Positions 10,386 to 22,060 of a stretch of DNA of 38,840 bases are shown in pieces (position 1 is the first letter of the stretch; every line of letters starts with the position of its first letter). The position numbers and the translations under genes were made by a program. Source of the DNA: Emmonsiellopsis sp. PD_33 (Eukaryota > Ascomycota > Eurotiomycetes > Onygenales > Ajellomycetaceae). The notes beneath the pieces were generated by a model. It was given only the letters and a program-made list of their open reading frames with translations. It was not told where the DNA came from and did not search any database. The stretch covers positions 1-38,840 of the forward strand of contig JANTQF010000334.1 of assembly GCA_032988165.1 (NCBI GenBank), in the 5' to 3' direction.

Positions 10386-10787
10386 GATCGTATGAACAAT
10401 GGAGGAAATGGTGACTCGAAGTCTTAGAGTGAATTCTTATAGGGAAGTGACGAGAAAAAGGGAATCGAGGGAATCGACGGGAAATATTCCCTAAGTTATC
10501 AATGAATACCCCGCGAGTTAAGAGAACGATGATGAAGGAATCACTTTCCTAGGAAAGAACTCTGGTAAGTAAAAATATCAAGGTTAAAGTTCCTGAGATT
10601 CGAGCCAGGGGCGCCAATACGGAATAAATATTTAGACTTTTTAAATATTTGAAGCACGAAAAGGTTTAACCTTGGAAGATTTATTTACCTAGGCATATTT
10701 ATGTACCCAGGAAGAGAGACATTATCAATACAGACACAGCACTAACTATATAATCCCAAACCCGCCCTGAATAAACGCCCAAAAATT
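10386..10787. other. Intergenic region between HNH pseudogene and GPCR
   Basis: This is 402 bases, AT-rich in the second half (about 10617-10700). It holds the old promoter side of the HNH pseudogene and the GPCR 3' flank. A GC-rich run at 10597-10616 sits beside the AT-rich part and looks like a mobile-element scar, but I could not prove one. Confidence 0.4.
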
Positions 10788-12559
10788 CTAAAACATGGGC
10801 TGTTGTGATACACGCTCAACATTCCCATTATCCTGCTGCTCTAAACTCTCGTCTGATTGCATCCCCCATCGAGTCTTGTACATTGCATAGAGCGCCCGAA
10901 TAGCATCTATCGATGTGCCTGTGTATACGACAAAGTTCCAGAAGCCCTGCAGCGGGAGAACTAGCGATGCTGCATAGCTTAGCCCAAAGCTGGGGCGCTC
11001 CGGGTGGACGATTAGGTATATACGGTTCATGGTTGAGGGGGCCTGTTGTTGATGCGTTAGCGATGTGAGGAGATGGTTGGAGTAAATAGAAAGAAGGACA
11101 GTACGAACCCAAGTAACAAGCAATGAGATGAAAAATAATGAAACTCGTTTCGTGTACATGTATGTAGCATTATGTCGTTCAATGGATGATTGACGGTGTA
11201 AGAACGATTTTGTTGAGCTCTGGCTCTGGCTCTGGTTTTGACTGGAAGATCGCATGGGTTCGAGTGACGTGCTGGCACATGTGCTGGTTGGCACAGCTTC
11301 GATATCGCTCTCGTAGGGGCGCTGGGCATCTGCAATGTCTTCTTCATTTGTGGGGGAGGCGGTATCTTCGATGTACGCGGTGTCGTCTGGGGAGGGCATT
11401 GGTTGCTGTATTGCCACTGGTGCTAATCTTCGGGAAGCGGGTGTGACTGGGGTCGTGGGAGTTAATGTTGCCGGGGCGGAGAGTCTCCGTGAGTATGGCT
11501 GGAGTTGAGCGTTTGAATTTGACCTGCTGGGACCTCTATTTGGTATGTCGTTAACGGCGCTCATGTCGAATGTTACGCTTCGCGATGGCGAATCTAGATT
11601 GGGTTGGGTCACCCGGCCGTCAAAGGAGAGCGTGTCTCTAGGTGACACCTCGCGTTCGGTCTTATCGGAAGAGGCAAACCCATTGGTAGCTGCGTCTTTG
11701 GCATCATTGCTTAGTGTTGAGAGGGTCTGTGGCTCCGTGGAGCGGGAATCTTGTTGTAGCGTGTAGTTTGGCACCATTCCTAGTGGGAATTTATTCGGTT
11801 CTTTCAGATTGTTTGCCGAGATCTTTCTGATTTGTTGTTGATTTGAGATGACCTCCTTGCCTGCATAGATAAGGATAGACATTGTCACGATAATCATGAA
11901 CCAAACTGGCCCATAGAAGAAACCCATGCGAAAGGCGTTCCATTCCGGTTTAATCCAGCACCACATCTGGGAACGTTAGTGACCAAAGCATTATGTGGGG
12001 GGGATATTGCCGGGTTGACTCTTACATTGGCCCGTCCATAAATACTACCTCTATCCTCAGTATGGATGAATAGAAATATCAAAGCGGGTATAAACGGTAT
12101 TGAATAGCACATGATAAAGTACCGTAACTCCAATTTTTTCAACTCAGAGGGGTTGTATCTGCGGAATGATGTTAAGTAAACGTTAAAAACCATACAAAAG
12201 ATCCATAAAGCATCTGCTGGCATAAACCTATATACATTGCTGTAAGTAACATGTTCATGAGTTTCGCCCTAGGGTGATTATACGAACCATTGTATAAAGA
12301 CAGCTTGAAAACGGCATAGCGCAGTACCTTCTCCTTGCTCAAGCCCGGATCTCCCGACAAGGGTAGCCACATTCGCCATTATATTCCCCCATGTGGCATA
12401 GAATATAAGTCTGTTGACCGGTGTCTGGAATAGATTACTCTTTAAAAAGCTGATGATGACAAACAACGATGCTGTGACGGAGAGGGCCGACATGGCCCGC
12501 TCAGTCGACTCGATGGCATAGAGCTGGGCGGGCGACAGGTCGGTAGAAGTAGCAGACAT
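10788..12559 (-). CDS. cAMP-receptor-like seven-transmembrane GPCR
   Basis: Three exons, 12559-12288, 12227-12026 and 11966-10788, give 550 residues; introns are 60 and 59 bases. The first uses the slightly unusual donor GTTCGT, which is needed to restore the third helix (QWFMPADALW). Hydrophobic helices lie near residues 22-40, 50-70, 84-108, 123-141, 172-195, 431-454 and 484-508. The TM2-TM3 pattern and the MPADALW motif match the fungal cAR1/Git3-related class (Aspergillus GprH type), which signals through heterotrimeric G proteins to cAMP, often in nutrient sensing. The third cytoplasmic loop is very long (about 235 residues), Ser/Thr/Pro/Gln-rich and likely a regulatory phosphorylation target. 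There is no signal peptide; the N-terminus is short. The ligand is unknown. Confidence 0.88.
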
Positions 12560-14053
12560 ATAGACGACAACTCGTACATATTCCGATCAATCCGTCAAAT
12601 TCGCGTTTGTGTCCCTCAATATTTGTGATATCTAATCGCGCTGAGGTTCTAGGGACCGAGCGAGGGTCACGTCCTATCCTCGGAAAAGGTGTAGCAGCCC
12701 CTAATAACGTGCTTAGGCAAGCAGAGGTCTCGATGGCGAATTTCCCGGGGAAGGATGAAGAGTATGGGGCGGCTAGCGGGGTCGTGAACTCTGATCCGAT
12801 CAAAGTTTATTGAAACGGAGAACTTCGAAACAGGCTTCTTGTCGTAAATGGACGATGCTACTATCTTGTGTTTCGTGCCACGCTCTCTCTGATTGAAACC
12901 GGGAGCAAAACTTGGTTGTCAGCAATTGCTCGCTCTGGTTGGGGAAAAAACCCGAGAAACTGCGGCAGTCTCACGGTGCGGGAGGCGTATGTACGCAGTA
13001 TGTGTCCAGTCGGCCCGGAGGAGATGCCTTGCTGGTTGAAGAACTGGCTGTCGGTGAAGAATCTCGGACGATGCAGCATGAGGCTGTTGGGGAGTCGGAT
13101 CCCTCCAGAGACCCGTTGTGCATCTTAATTTCTTTTGGATGGTCGTCTTTCGCATTCATGCATGACAAAGAATCAGTCAGGGATTCCGCTGCACGCAAAG
13201 TCACGTTGGTGGCTTTTTTTTAGCGTTTTCGTCCTAGGGCGATGTGGCGGGATACTTGGCATATAAAATTGGCATTGTTGACCAAATTGAGCAGTATTTT
13301 CGAGTCTGGCTAAGGGCTTCTACGGAGTAGAAATAATTGAAGCCGACGATTATAGGAATTGATGTTTCACTCTACGGAGTAATATGTAGGAGCTCATTGC
13401 GATGATTCAATTGTCTAGAGATTAATCCCTGCAATATAGTAGGGTCGTTTACCCGAACAACAAGAGCGTATGATTGCTCTTCGACGTGTTTAAAGTTCCT
13501 ACTAAATAGAAAGAGAGGAGAATCGTAAAAAAAAAGAAAGAAGAAGGGCGGACTTTGTAGACTCGTTCTACTAATAGCTCAATTTTTTGGGGGGGGGGAA
13601 ATTGGGAGAAATTTGGGACGCGATAATCCCAGTAACTAGCGCGCTAGTAGCTGGAAGCCCCTTAGCAATCCTCAGAAAAGTAGTTCACCAAGCAGTTAGA
13701 TTGAAAAGATACTAGTACTAAATCTTCAGGAGAAGCACCGTGGAATATCATACAAAACGATCCTCATTAGGGCTAGAGTGGAGACGAGAGCTATCCCCAC
13801 TCCGCGGCTCCGAAATAAGGTTGTGGGGCCGCCCCCCAAAATAGGATTAGTCGATTATCATAATTCGACGTCAACCTAGGACAAAACAACACCAGACCTT
13901 GGAGGTCGTTGTTTACGCGCGGTAACTTTCCCCCTTTCTCCCTATTATCAAACGACTGTTTTTAGTGTTTTATAGGGCGGATGGGCCCGTATTTGCCCAT
14001 GAGGAACCTGTTCAAATAATTGTGAGAACGCGACATTCGCTTCCAGAATTACC
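12560..14053. other. Long divergent intergenic region, no gene found
   Basis: About 1.5 kb lies between the outward-facing starts of the GPCR (-) and the AIM9-like gene (+). Overlapping open frames of 66-103 codons at 12600-13220 lie on both strands and resemble no family. The region has two copies of TACGGAGTA, a G-run near 13590, and a GC-rich imperfect stem near 13795-13840. The spacing suggests large regulatory regions or an unrecognised noncoding transcript. Confidence 0.5.
13318..13381. repeat. Two TACGGAGTA dyads
   Basis: TACGGAGTA occurs at 13321-13329 and 13373-13381, 52 bases apart. The first sits in TTCTAC-GGA-GTAGAA (13318-13332), a perfect 6-base inverted repeat around a 3-base spacer. 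These could be binding sites for a dimeric factor or mobile-element scars. Confidence 0.45.
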
Positions 14054-16125
14054 ATGAGGCTGCTCCGACTAAGTCCAAAGCGAATTGCGCGGTTTTCCAA
14101 ATTCGGCATATCGAGACCCGAGGTTTTGATATGTTCTGTTCCCGCTAATATAACTCATCGCCCATTCCAACACCATACGTGTAACCCATCGCTTTGTTCG
14201 GGAGCTCACTACTTTCGTCATTTCTCCGCATTCCCCCAGCCTGGCCCTAAATCGAATAACATTAACTTGCCATACGACGAGTTCTACAAATACACCGGTG
14301 GCCGGTGGCTCTGGGATGAGGAGAAGCAATTTAAAGCCCGATACAAAGAGTTTGATGTACCCGCGCTACAAGAAGCAGCGGCACGAGCAGTGGGGGCTAC
14401 GCAATGCCAACACATCTCTAAAGTTATTGATGGCCAATATAACAAAGTTTTCCGGCTTGTTATGGACAACGGTGCCGTCGTGGTTGCAAATCTTCCGTAT
14501 TTGATAAGTGGCTGCCCTCCATATTACTCGACTGCATCAACTGCAGCGACAATGGAATTTGTACGGCAACCCTTTCGTTACTGAGTGCTTTTTCTCCGTT
14601 TCCGGTCAAAGGATGTAACTAACCAGCATACACCTTAGGCCAGGACAATTCTTGGGGTCCCAATTCCTAAAGTTCTAGCCTATGACGCCGATGGGACCAA
14701 TCCCGTGGGCTCGGAATATATCTTGACTGAAGAGGTCAACGGCACTCGGCTTAACGAAGCATGGCGCAATATGGATGCTCGAGACGAAGCAACTGTGATT
14801 AAAGATCTCGTCTCCATTCACAAAAAACTTCTGTCTGTGAGTTTTGCCAGGTAGGAGTTAACATTCGGGCCCTTTTGAGAACCGGCATGCTAAATCAAAC
14901 CCATAGATACGGTAGCCTGTATTTTTCAAGTGACTCCATCAAAGGGGCAGTCCCTGCCGAGATCAAGGGTCTCGTATCTTTAGAGGTACAAAAACATGTC
15001 AGGGATAAATTCGTAATAGGGCCTACAACCGGAAGGGACTTTTGGTACAAGCAGAGGGCGGGAATGGATCTCGACCGCGGCCCGTGTATGATGGCACCCA
15101 TTGCACATATTTTTGCAGCACTCACTGATGCATGTTTTCTAGGGTGCACTCCTGAGGAATATTCCCTGGCCGTTGGCCGCCGAGAGATATCGTGGATGAA
15201 TGAATACCCTAACCAACGTGAGATTGACACTGATGAAGACGGTCCACCCACAGATGAGGATCAGTTGCCAAAGGCACATCTATCCCTCCTGGATATGTTT
15301 ATGCGTATAGCCCCACAGCTTATGCCCAACGACCCCGAGCTTGTGGCTTCCACACTTTGGCACCCGAACCTGCATGGCGAGAATGTCTTTTTAGAGAACA
15401 ACCACATCAGTAGTATCGTTGGCTGGCAGCATGCATGGGCAGGACCGTTGTTTACCGAAGCAATCCCACCAGCACTTGTTGATGTGAAGGGAGATACGAT
15501 CCTTGAATATCCGGACAACTTCCAGAGCCTAGCAGAGGATGAAAGAATTGACGTCGAGAAAAGAATGAAGGACTCCGTCTTGCGATATGCTTATGAAGAT
15601 TTTATAGGGAAGGAGGTTCCTCGCCTTCATAAATTATTCAGTTTCGAGTTCCAGGCGGAGAGGACCTACCCGATCAAGTTATGTGGCGGTGCTTGGGACG
15701 AAGACGCAGTCTGTCGATTCCGGGAGAGTCTCATGAAACTACAACGGTTGAGTTTTGCTCATCACCCTCTTTCTCTTCGTTGATCTGCGTACCTCCTGTA
15801 TAGTCATGCTGATAACCAACGACATAGACGCTGGGACTTCTTAGGCATCGACGGCGCCATCCCTTATACATTCAGCGACGAAGAATTAAGCAAACAAGCA
15901 AGCAAAGCAGAAAAGTTCAATTCACACGAGGACTTCATGGATATGCTTTCCGTTGTCGTAAGTAGGGATGGATGGACGAGCAATGAGACTTATCGGCGGG
16001 CAATCGATGGGTTTGCTGAGATGGCGACGGAGGTGCTGGAAGCAGATCAGGACATCGATGAAAGCGTTAGGGTTCAATTCCAGCAATGGATCGATAGAGC
16101 TGCGGAAGCAAATGAAGGGGAATAA
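14054..16125 (+). CDS. AIM9-like aminoglycoside-phosphotransferase-fold protein, catalytic residues lost
   Basis: Four exons, 14054-14560, 14639-14850, 14907-15746 and 15828-16125 (introns 78, 56 and 81 bases), give 618 residues. The basic N-terminus looks like a mitochondrial presequence. The body matches the fungal APH/AIM9 family: YKYTGGRWLW, the nucleotide loop region GQYNKVFRLVMDNG, ATMEF-ARTILGVPIPKVLAY, then the catalytic and metal loops. In active relatives these loops read HxDLHxxN and (I/V)DW. Here they read HPNLHGEN and VGWQ: the catalytic Asp is Asn394 and the metal-binding Asp is Gly412. The Lys/Arg usually seen before I/L-P in the ATP site is Asn146 (VANLP). The frame is intact over four exons, so this looks like a maintained pseudokinase, not decay. 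Yeast AIM9 affects mitochondrial inheritance; its substrate is unknown. Confidence 0.82.
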
Positions 16126-16737
16126 TGGATTTCATCTGAAGAGGGCTCTAGAGCCTCTTTGTATCGATAGCTAGGATGCGGGTTGGTGTTCTCATCTCAT
16201 TTCTAGAATAGAACTGTACGATATTGGAGATATATTTCCTGTAGTATTCCCCGTTGACAATGGCAAAATGGGTTCTAGCATTCCCCACAGTTTAACAGAG
16301 GGCACCTTAATAAGGAGTTCAAAAGGGGGGTGCATGTAATGGATAGTTATGCAAAGAAGTCCAGCATTTTCTTCGTGGATAACGATGCTGATGGTTTTGC
16401 CCGTGAAGGCCGAGAATTTGCATGGGGTCTGACGTAGGAGGGGCCCGCGCTAACCCGTTGGACCACATCGAAAGCGCTGAACAAACATCGCCATAACCAC
16501 CATCATCTTTCTTGGGCACCGCTTTCTTCCCGCAATCAGCCTGCACAGCCATATCTTTGTTGAGTTTCTTTTAGAGAACTGCTTTATTTCTCCTGTCGGG
16601 TTTTACAGCGTTGTTCTGCTTTATTCCCGGACCTGTCCGTGCTGCCTGCGCCCATATAACCCCGACCACGAGCCTGGCTAGCTTCACCATGCCAGCCCTC
16701 TAAGGCCTGGAGTACAAGTTTCACACAGACCTACAAG
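16126..16737. other. Intergenic region: AIM9-like 3' flank and YMR1 promoter
   Basis: This is 612 bases. A minus-strand open frame of 77 codons (16319-16552) resembles nothing known and has no splice or expression context. The part just before 16738 is CT-rich, as expected for a fungal leader. Confidence 0.5.
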
Positions 16738-19162
16738 ATGGAGCGAACCCGGATCGCAAAGGTATGAGATTTAAAACTTTGATTTAGTGATTATAGCTGA
16801 CATTTCGCTTTTCATAGGTGGATAACGTGACGCTCTCTCGTCGCGGCGAGCAGGTCCCCGGCACTCTGCATCTCACCCCCCACCACCTCATATTCTGCTA
16901 TACACCCCCGTCTCCATCTACAGATGGATCGCAGGGGAGCAACACAACCCCAAAACCCAGAGAGCTATGGATTACATACCCGATCATTTCCTTTTGCACA
17001 TTTAGACCCGCACCGGCTTCATCGAGACAACCGTCCTCCATCCGCCTTCGATGCCGGGATTTTACCTTTGTCTGCTTCTACTTCCCCAACGAGTTCAAGG
17101 CACGAGATACGTACGAGAGCATAAAGTCATGGACCTGCAAGATTGGGAGGATCGAGAAATTATACGCCTTTACATACCAACCGCCGCTTCCCGAGCGTAA
17201 TATTAACGGATGGTCCCTTTATGACGCCCGGAAGGAGTGGAAACGCTTAGGCGTTGGGGAACCGGATACAAATTCTGGCTGGCGGATATCTCATATCAAT
17301 CTGGATTATAATGTATGGGTGATTTTCAACTCCTTGCTACCCCAAGAGCCAAACTGATAAGTGATCATTAGTTCTCCCCTACCTACCCATCTCTTTTACC
17401 GGTTCCTTCAGCGATGACGGATAATACCATAAACTATGCTGGAAAATATCGGTCCAGAGCGCGAATCCCCGTTCTTACTTATCTTCATCCAGTCAATAAC
17501 TGTTCGATCACACGGTCATCTCAACCGCTGGTCGGAGTTCGTGGGAAGAGAAGTATACAAGACGAGAAACTGCTAGCTGCGATCTTCCAAACTTCCCGCC
17601 AGGAGCGGCCCCTTGCGAACAGTACACCCCCTTCTTCCTTCGAGGCCGAATCACTGAGTTCTAGCCAAGAAGATCAAATGGCGCCCCCAGCCGACTTTGA
17701 ATTGTCGAATGCGGAAGAGCTGGAGGACGAGGTTATATCTGCAGTTCGCGACCAGGAGGACCCAAATCAGCCGCAGATATATGGTGCGCAGCAGCACAAT
17801 CTCATTGTCGATGCCCGTCCAACTGTGAATGCGTTTGCGATGCAGGCAGTCGGGTTGGGTTCTGAGAATATGGATAACTACAAGTTCGCTACAAAGGCCT
17901 ACTTGGGAATCGACAACATCCATGTTATGAGAGACTCTCTAAATCGAGTCATCGATGCGCTTAAAGAGTCCGACGTAACCTCGTTGGGCCCAAGCCGAGA
18001 TCAACTAGCGCGAAGCGGGTGGCTCAAGCATATTACTGGCATCCTCGATGGAGCTGCGCTAATCGCGCGACAAGTTGGTCTACAGCATTCCCATGTGCTT
18101 ATACATTGCTCAGACGGATGGGATAGGACAAGCCAGCTTAGCGCGTTGAGCCAGCTATGTCTCGACCCATATTACCGAACATTAGAAGGATTCATGGTTT
18201 TGGTTGAGAAAGATTGGCTTTCCTTTGGTCACATGTTTCGACATAGATCTGGATTTTTGAATAGCGAAAAATGGTTCCAGGTGGAAAACGACCGGATGGG
18301 CGGCGATCCTAACCGTGCTGCATTTGGAGATGCCGGTGGCGCAGGAAAGGCGCTTGAGAATGCGCTTCTCAGCGCCAAGGGGTTTTTCAACCGGGACAAT
18401 GTGAGCCGCGACTCTCTGGGTGAGTCTGATGGTGAAGCGATCGATCCCGAAACTGCCGGTCCCAGAAAGCCGAGCTCGCGCGTAACGACACCCCCTAGTG
18501 AAATGGAAATCACCAAAGTCAAGGAGACTAGTCCTGTTTTCCACCAGTTCCTTGATGCAACATATCAATTGTTATACCAGCATCCCACACGGTTTGAATT
18601 TAACGAGCGGTTCCTCCGGCGGCTGCTATACCATCTATACTCCTGCCAGTATGGAACGTTCCTCTTCAACAGTGAAAAGGAGCGGGTCGACTCAAAAGCC
18701 AAGGAGAGAACTCGCAGCGTGTGGGATTATTTCCTTTCTAGGAGAGAGCAATTCACTAATCCCCAGTATGACCCAGTGATAGACGACAATAAGAGAGGGA
18801 GCGAGCGCCTCCTTTTCCCTCGCGCCAGCGAGGTGAGGTGGTGGAGTGAGTCGTTTGGCCGGACCGACGCTGAGATGAACGCTCCCCGCAATTTTAGCAG
18901 CAGCGCGTCCCTTGACAAGGATTATCCTAGCGAAAGAAGAACCCCAGTTCTTACCGGCGTCGAAACATCCGAACGCTCGATCAACAGTTCTACAACCGGC
19001 CAATCCGTGCCCAGCACTGCTACTTCAGCGCCGACCGCTGCATCAGGGGGGATTGCTTCGCTTGCGGCAGGCCTATCTAGCCTGGGTTTACCAACGGGTA
19101 GGGATGGAGGTCAGGCAAAGCAGTCGATGGGGAATAAAGAAATGGAGGTTGAGATGCAATAG
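16738..19162 (+). CDS. YMR1: Myotubularin-family phosphoinositide 3-phosphatase
   Basis: Three exons, 16738-16761, 16818-17312 and 17372-19162 (introns 56 and 59 bases), give 769 residues. Exon 1 is only 24 bases and encodes MERTRIAK, which leads straight into the PH-GRAM domain (about 5-150, VDNVTLSRRGEQVPGTLHLT). The catalytic domain (about 185-590) contains NNCSITRSSQPLVG and the P-loop HCSDGWDR with nucleophile Cys419 and Arg425, all intact. The enzyme removes the 3-phosphate from PI3P and PI(3,5)P2 on endosomal and vacuolar membranes and so limits Vps34-dependent trafficking and autophagy. An acidic Ser-rich insert (about 220-250) and a low-complexity Ser/Thr/Ala tail are species-variable. 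Family length is about 690-850 in fungi. Confidence 0.95.
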
Positions 19163-19660
19163 AGCCAGTTGTGTTTGCTGTTTGGCAGTACTAGTAGGTT
19201 GATGTGTACATGCATTTGGGGGGATCTGGCTGAAAGGCGTTTGCGTAACCATATACATTTTGTTTCTGCATGGGGTTCTGGATGGGATGGGATCTTGTAT
19301 TTTGGATTGCCGTGTGTGAGTGGTACATAGCCAGAGCGTGATATAAAGTCCCGTCTGTTGAATCGAAAGAGTCCAAGTTGATGCTTCCGACGCAGTTGAT
19401 GCCAAGACTGTATGCGCTAGTCCCAGAGCGGCTAGCGTGCCCAAGCGAGGTCCCAAAGCGGAATCAGGGCAAACCCCAAGCCCTAACCTCGAATTATCCC
19501 CCACTAAAACCTTCGGCAATAGCAAAACCAATCTTCAGGTTGTCTGTGTCTGTTGAAACCTCGTCGTCGCCCAACGCATTCCCTCCCACCACCCACGCAT
19601 CACCAACCCCCCTCCGGCGGACTCCATTTCGACTCCCGAAATCGAAATCATCTCGCAATC
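19163..19660. promoter_or_regulatory. RPS3 promoter region
   Basis: This is 498 bases between YMR1 and RPS3. The first part is the YMR1 3' flank. From about 19440 it becomes C/A-rich on the plus strand, with a CCCTAACC box and a long CT-rich leader before the start codon, as in other fungal ribosomal protein genes. Confidence 0.5.
19481..19488 (+). promoter_or_regulatory. Telobox-like CCCTAACC
   Basis: This resembles the telomere-like boxes found in promoters of ribosomal protein genes in filamentous ascomycetes. It lies 173 bases before the RPS3 ATG. The assignment rests on sequence and position only. Confidence 0.35.
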
Positions 19661-20993
19661 ATGGCTGCCGTTCAAGGAGCGATTTCCAAGCGCCGCAAGT
19701 TCGTGGCCGATGGTGTCTTCTACGCTGAGCTGAACGAGTTCTTCCAGCGCGAGTTGGCTGAGGAGGGTTACTCTGGCGTCGAGGTCCGGGTTACTCCCAC
19801 GGTTACCGATATCAGTACGTTGTGATTCCTGTTTGATTTTGCGAGTGGAATAGCTTGGACCTGGGAGTTTGCGTTGTTGAAAGTGCTGCGCTGGGATTGG
19901 GCGGACAACATGAGGATGGGAGAGGATGAGGAAGAGCTTTATTTTATTGCCAACTGCTGTCCCTGGAAAGCGATGTGGATTAGAGGATATGAGCAATTGA
20001 TGGTGATCAATTGGCAAAATATGTTGATGAAACGGGAAATTCGATCTGCGGTCAACACCAAGCATCCAATTACATATCAAAATACTAACCTGAGTCCGCG
20101 CGTTTTTTAATAGTCATCCGTGCCACCCACACCCAAGAAGTCCTGGGCGAGCAGGGCCGCCGCATCCGCGAACTCACCTCCCTCATCCAGAAGCGCTTCA
20201 AGTTCCCCGAAAACTCCGTCTCCCTGTACGCCGCCAAGGTCCAGAACCGCGGTCTCTCGGCCGTCGCTCAGTGCGAGAGCTTGCGATACAAGCTGCTCAA
20301 CGGTCTCGCTGTCCGAAGAGCTTGCTATGGTGTGCTCAGATTTATCATGGAGAGCGGCGCCAAGGGTTGCGAGGTTGTTGTCTCTGGAAAGCTGAGAGCT
20401 GCCCGTGCCAAGAGCATGAAGTTCACTGTACGTCTTTGCTATCCGTCTGAATATTGTGGTTTGGTATATGGAAATTGGACGATGGGTGGATGGATGGATG
20501 GACGGATCTATAATCTGCCATGGCATACGGTTGAATGAGGAAGCAAACCATATTCCCATCCACCCATCCAACCAAAACCTACCAACCAACCACATCTCAA
20601 ACGCCACCTACAAAACACCCAACTAACCACTCCCTCCCAAACCAGGACGGCTTCATGATCCACTCCGGCCAGCCCGCCCGCGACTTCATCGACAGCGCGA
20701 CCCGCCACGTCCTCCTCCGCCAAGGTGTCCTCGGTATCAAGGTCAAGATCATGCGCGGCAGCGACCCCGAGGGCAAGTCCGGACCCCAGAAGTCCCTCCC
20801 CGACTCCGTCACCATCATCGAGCCCAAGGAGGAGCAGCCCGTCCTGCAACCACTCAGCCAGGACTACGGCGCCAAGGCCATCGCTGCCCAACAGCTTGCT
20901 GAGCAGCAGCGGCTCGCCGAGCAGCAGGAGGCTGACGCCGCTGCTGCGGGCGCGGGTGGTGCTGAGGGGGCGGTGGCTGCTGAGCAGGAGTAA
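19661..20993 (+). CDS. RPS3: 40S ribosomal protein S3 (uS3)
   Basis: Three exons, 19661-19814, 20114-20427 and 20646-20993, give 271 residues. The sequence is near-invariant uS3: FVADGVFYAELNEFF at the start, then the KH-type region with the ThrGluValLeuGlyGluGlnGlyArgArgIle loop, SAVAQCESLRYKLLNG, and DGFMIHSG in the C-terminal lobe. The Ala/Gln/Glu-rich tail is variable between species. uS3 lines the mRNA entry channel of the small subunit and takes part in initiation and helicase activity. Introns are 299 and 218 bases, much longer than the 49-106 bases seen elsewhere in the window, and both carry strong inverted repeats. It is convergent with FRS1. Confidence 0.98.
19994..20013 (+). repeat. 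Hairpin in RPS3 intron 1
   Basis: CAATTGAT and ATCAATTG form a perfect 8-base stem around a 4-base loop (GGTG), about two-thirds into the intron and 100 bases before the acceptor. Confidence 0.6.
20481..20568 (+). repeat. Long-range inverted repeat in RPS3 intron 2
   Basis: GATGGGTGGATGG at 20481-20493 is the exact complement of 20556-20568, a 13-base stem with a 62-base loop. The left arm continues into a TGGA tetranucleotide run to about 20503. In the pre-mRNA this could fold and shorten the distance between the donor (20428) and the branch/acceptor (20645). Confidence 0.65.
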
Positions 20994-22060
20994 ATGTTTT
21001 TCTGTTGTGTTTTTTTCTGTAATGAATTAAGTTTTATTTTTTCCCCATAAAGTCGGCTTCCTTTTTTTTTTTTTTTCCTCTCTTTTTTCCACCTTTCTAG
21101 GTTGCGTGTGGGCGTAAGAGAGAAAAAATTAAAATATTTTTTTGATGATGGATGTGATGGCCTTGTTCAAATTGCCTTTTCCACCACACCCCCTATATCC
21201 GAGTGGTCGGGTGGTTTGGGCCGGGGGTGGTTTCCTTCATGCTCTCATTTTCTCTCTGATCCCGGATTTATGCCATACCGAATCTACATCACCATGAAAT
21301 CGCGGGGAAACGGGGTGGGACACACTAGCCATGAAACCAGCTTCCTCCCCCCACGGTACAATTCGCGACAGCGATGCAAATAAAAAAGGGATATATATGG
21401 AAGGAAAGACAAATATCCCTATTCAGCAACGCTTTTCTTAACTGTAGACCAGTTTCTCTGCAAAATGTATCCCGATACTGTATCGGCATCCCTTATCTAT
21501 ATAAGGAAAGAAAGGGGATTGATTGTCTAGGTGTGTATGTATGCATTGGTACAATGACGCGCCTCTCTCTGGCCAGCCAAGCCAGCTGTAGAAACAAGCG
21601 AATGGATGGATGATAGGTAACCCACCAAACAAACAAACCCTGAAGGATAAATATCTAGTTATGGGTATTGGTGAGTGGGGGAAACTGTATGGTTGATCTT
21701 ATGATATCTATGTAAGCGCATGATGCAGTCAATTGTTATGTTTTGTGTTATCTTTTATGTCTTGGGATAAATCCGGGCGTCAGGCCCTATCCCCGCGCGA
21801 CACCCTCCAGCTCTTGGAAAGCACATTTAAACGAGTTTGTTGTTCACATTCTTATACAGTTGATCACTGCTTTCTCTATTCATCACAAATAACATCTTTT
21901 GAATTTTTGTTTCTCTCTCTCTCTTAAAGTAAGGCGTCTAATCAAAAACCTCAAAAAAAACTATATTTTTATGTAGTTGGAAAAACCTTGTTTCTCGTTA
22001 AGCGAAGTGACCGCAAGCTACAGCTATTAGAAGATAACAAATAAAAAGCATATCTATCAC
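20994..22060. other. Convergent intergenic region RPS3/FRS1
   Basis: About 1.07 kb lies between two 3' ends. It has a run of 16 or so T near 21062-21076, other T/C-rich stretches and scattered short open frames without family resemblance. I see no RNA gene and no repeat of note. Confidence 0.5.

Noticed and set aside
10597..10616. GC-rich run whose minus strand starts TGGCGCC, resembling a retroelement primer-binding site
   Set aside because: It does not fit the 3' end of a tRNA (too few bases between the T-loop-like TTCGA and CCA), and no LTR ends or pol remnants flank it.
12607..13223. Overlapping frames of 68-103 codons on both strands upstream of the GPCR
   Set aside because: They mirror each other on opposite strands and have no recognisable domains or splice structure.
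16319..16552. Minus-strand frame of 77 codons between the AIM9-like gene and YMR1
   Set aside because: It lies in a promoter region, has no recognised motif, and nothing suggests expression.
19974..20099. Possible C/D-box snoRNA in RPS3 intron 1 (TTGATGA and CTGA present)
   Set aside because: The C box starts with T instead of A/G, the CTGA overlaps the branch-point region, and I see no terminal stem or clear guide element.
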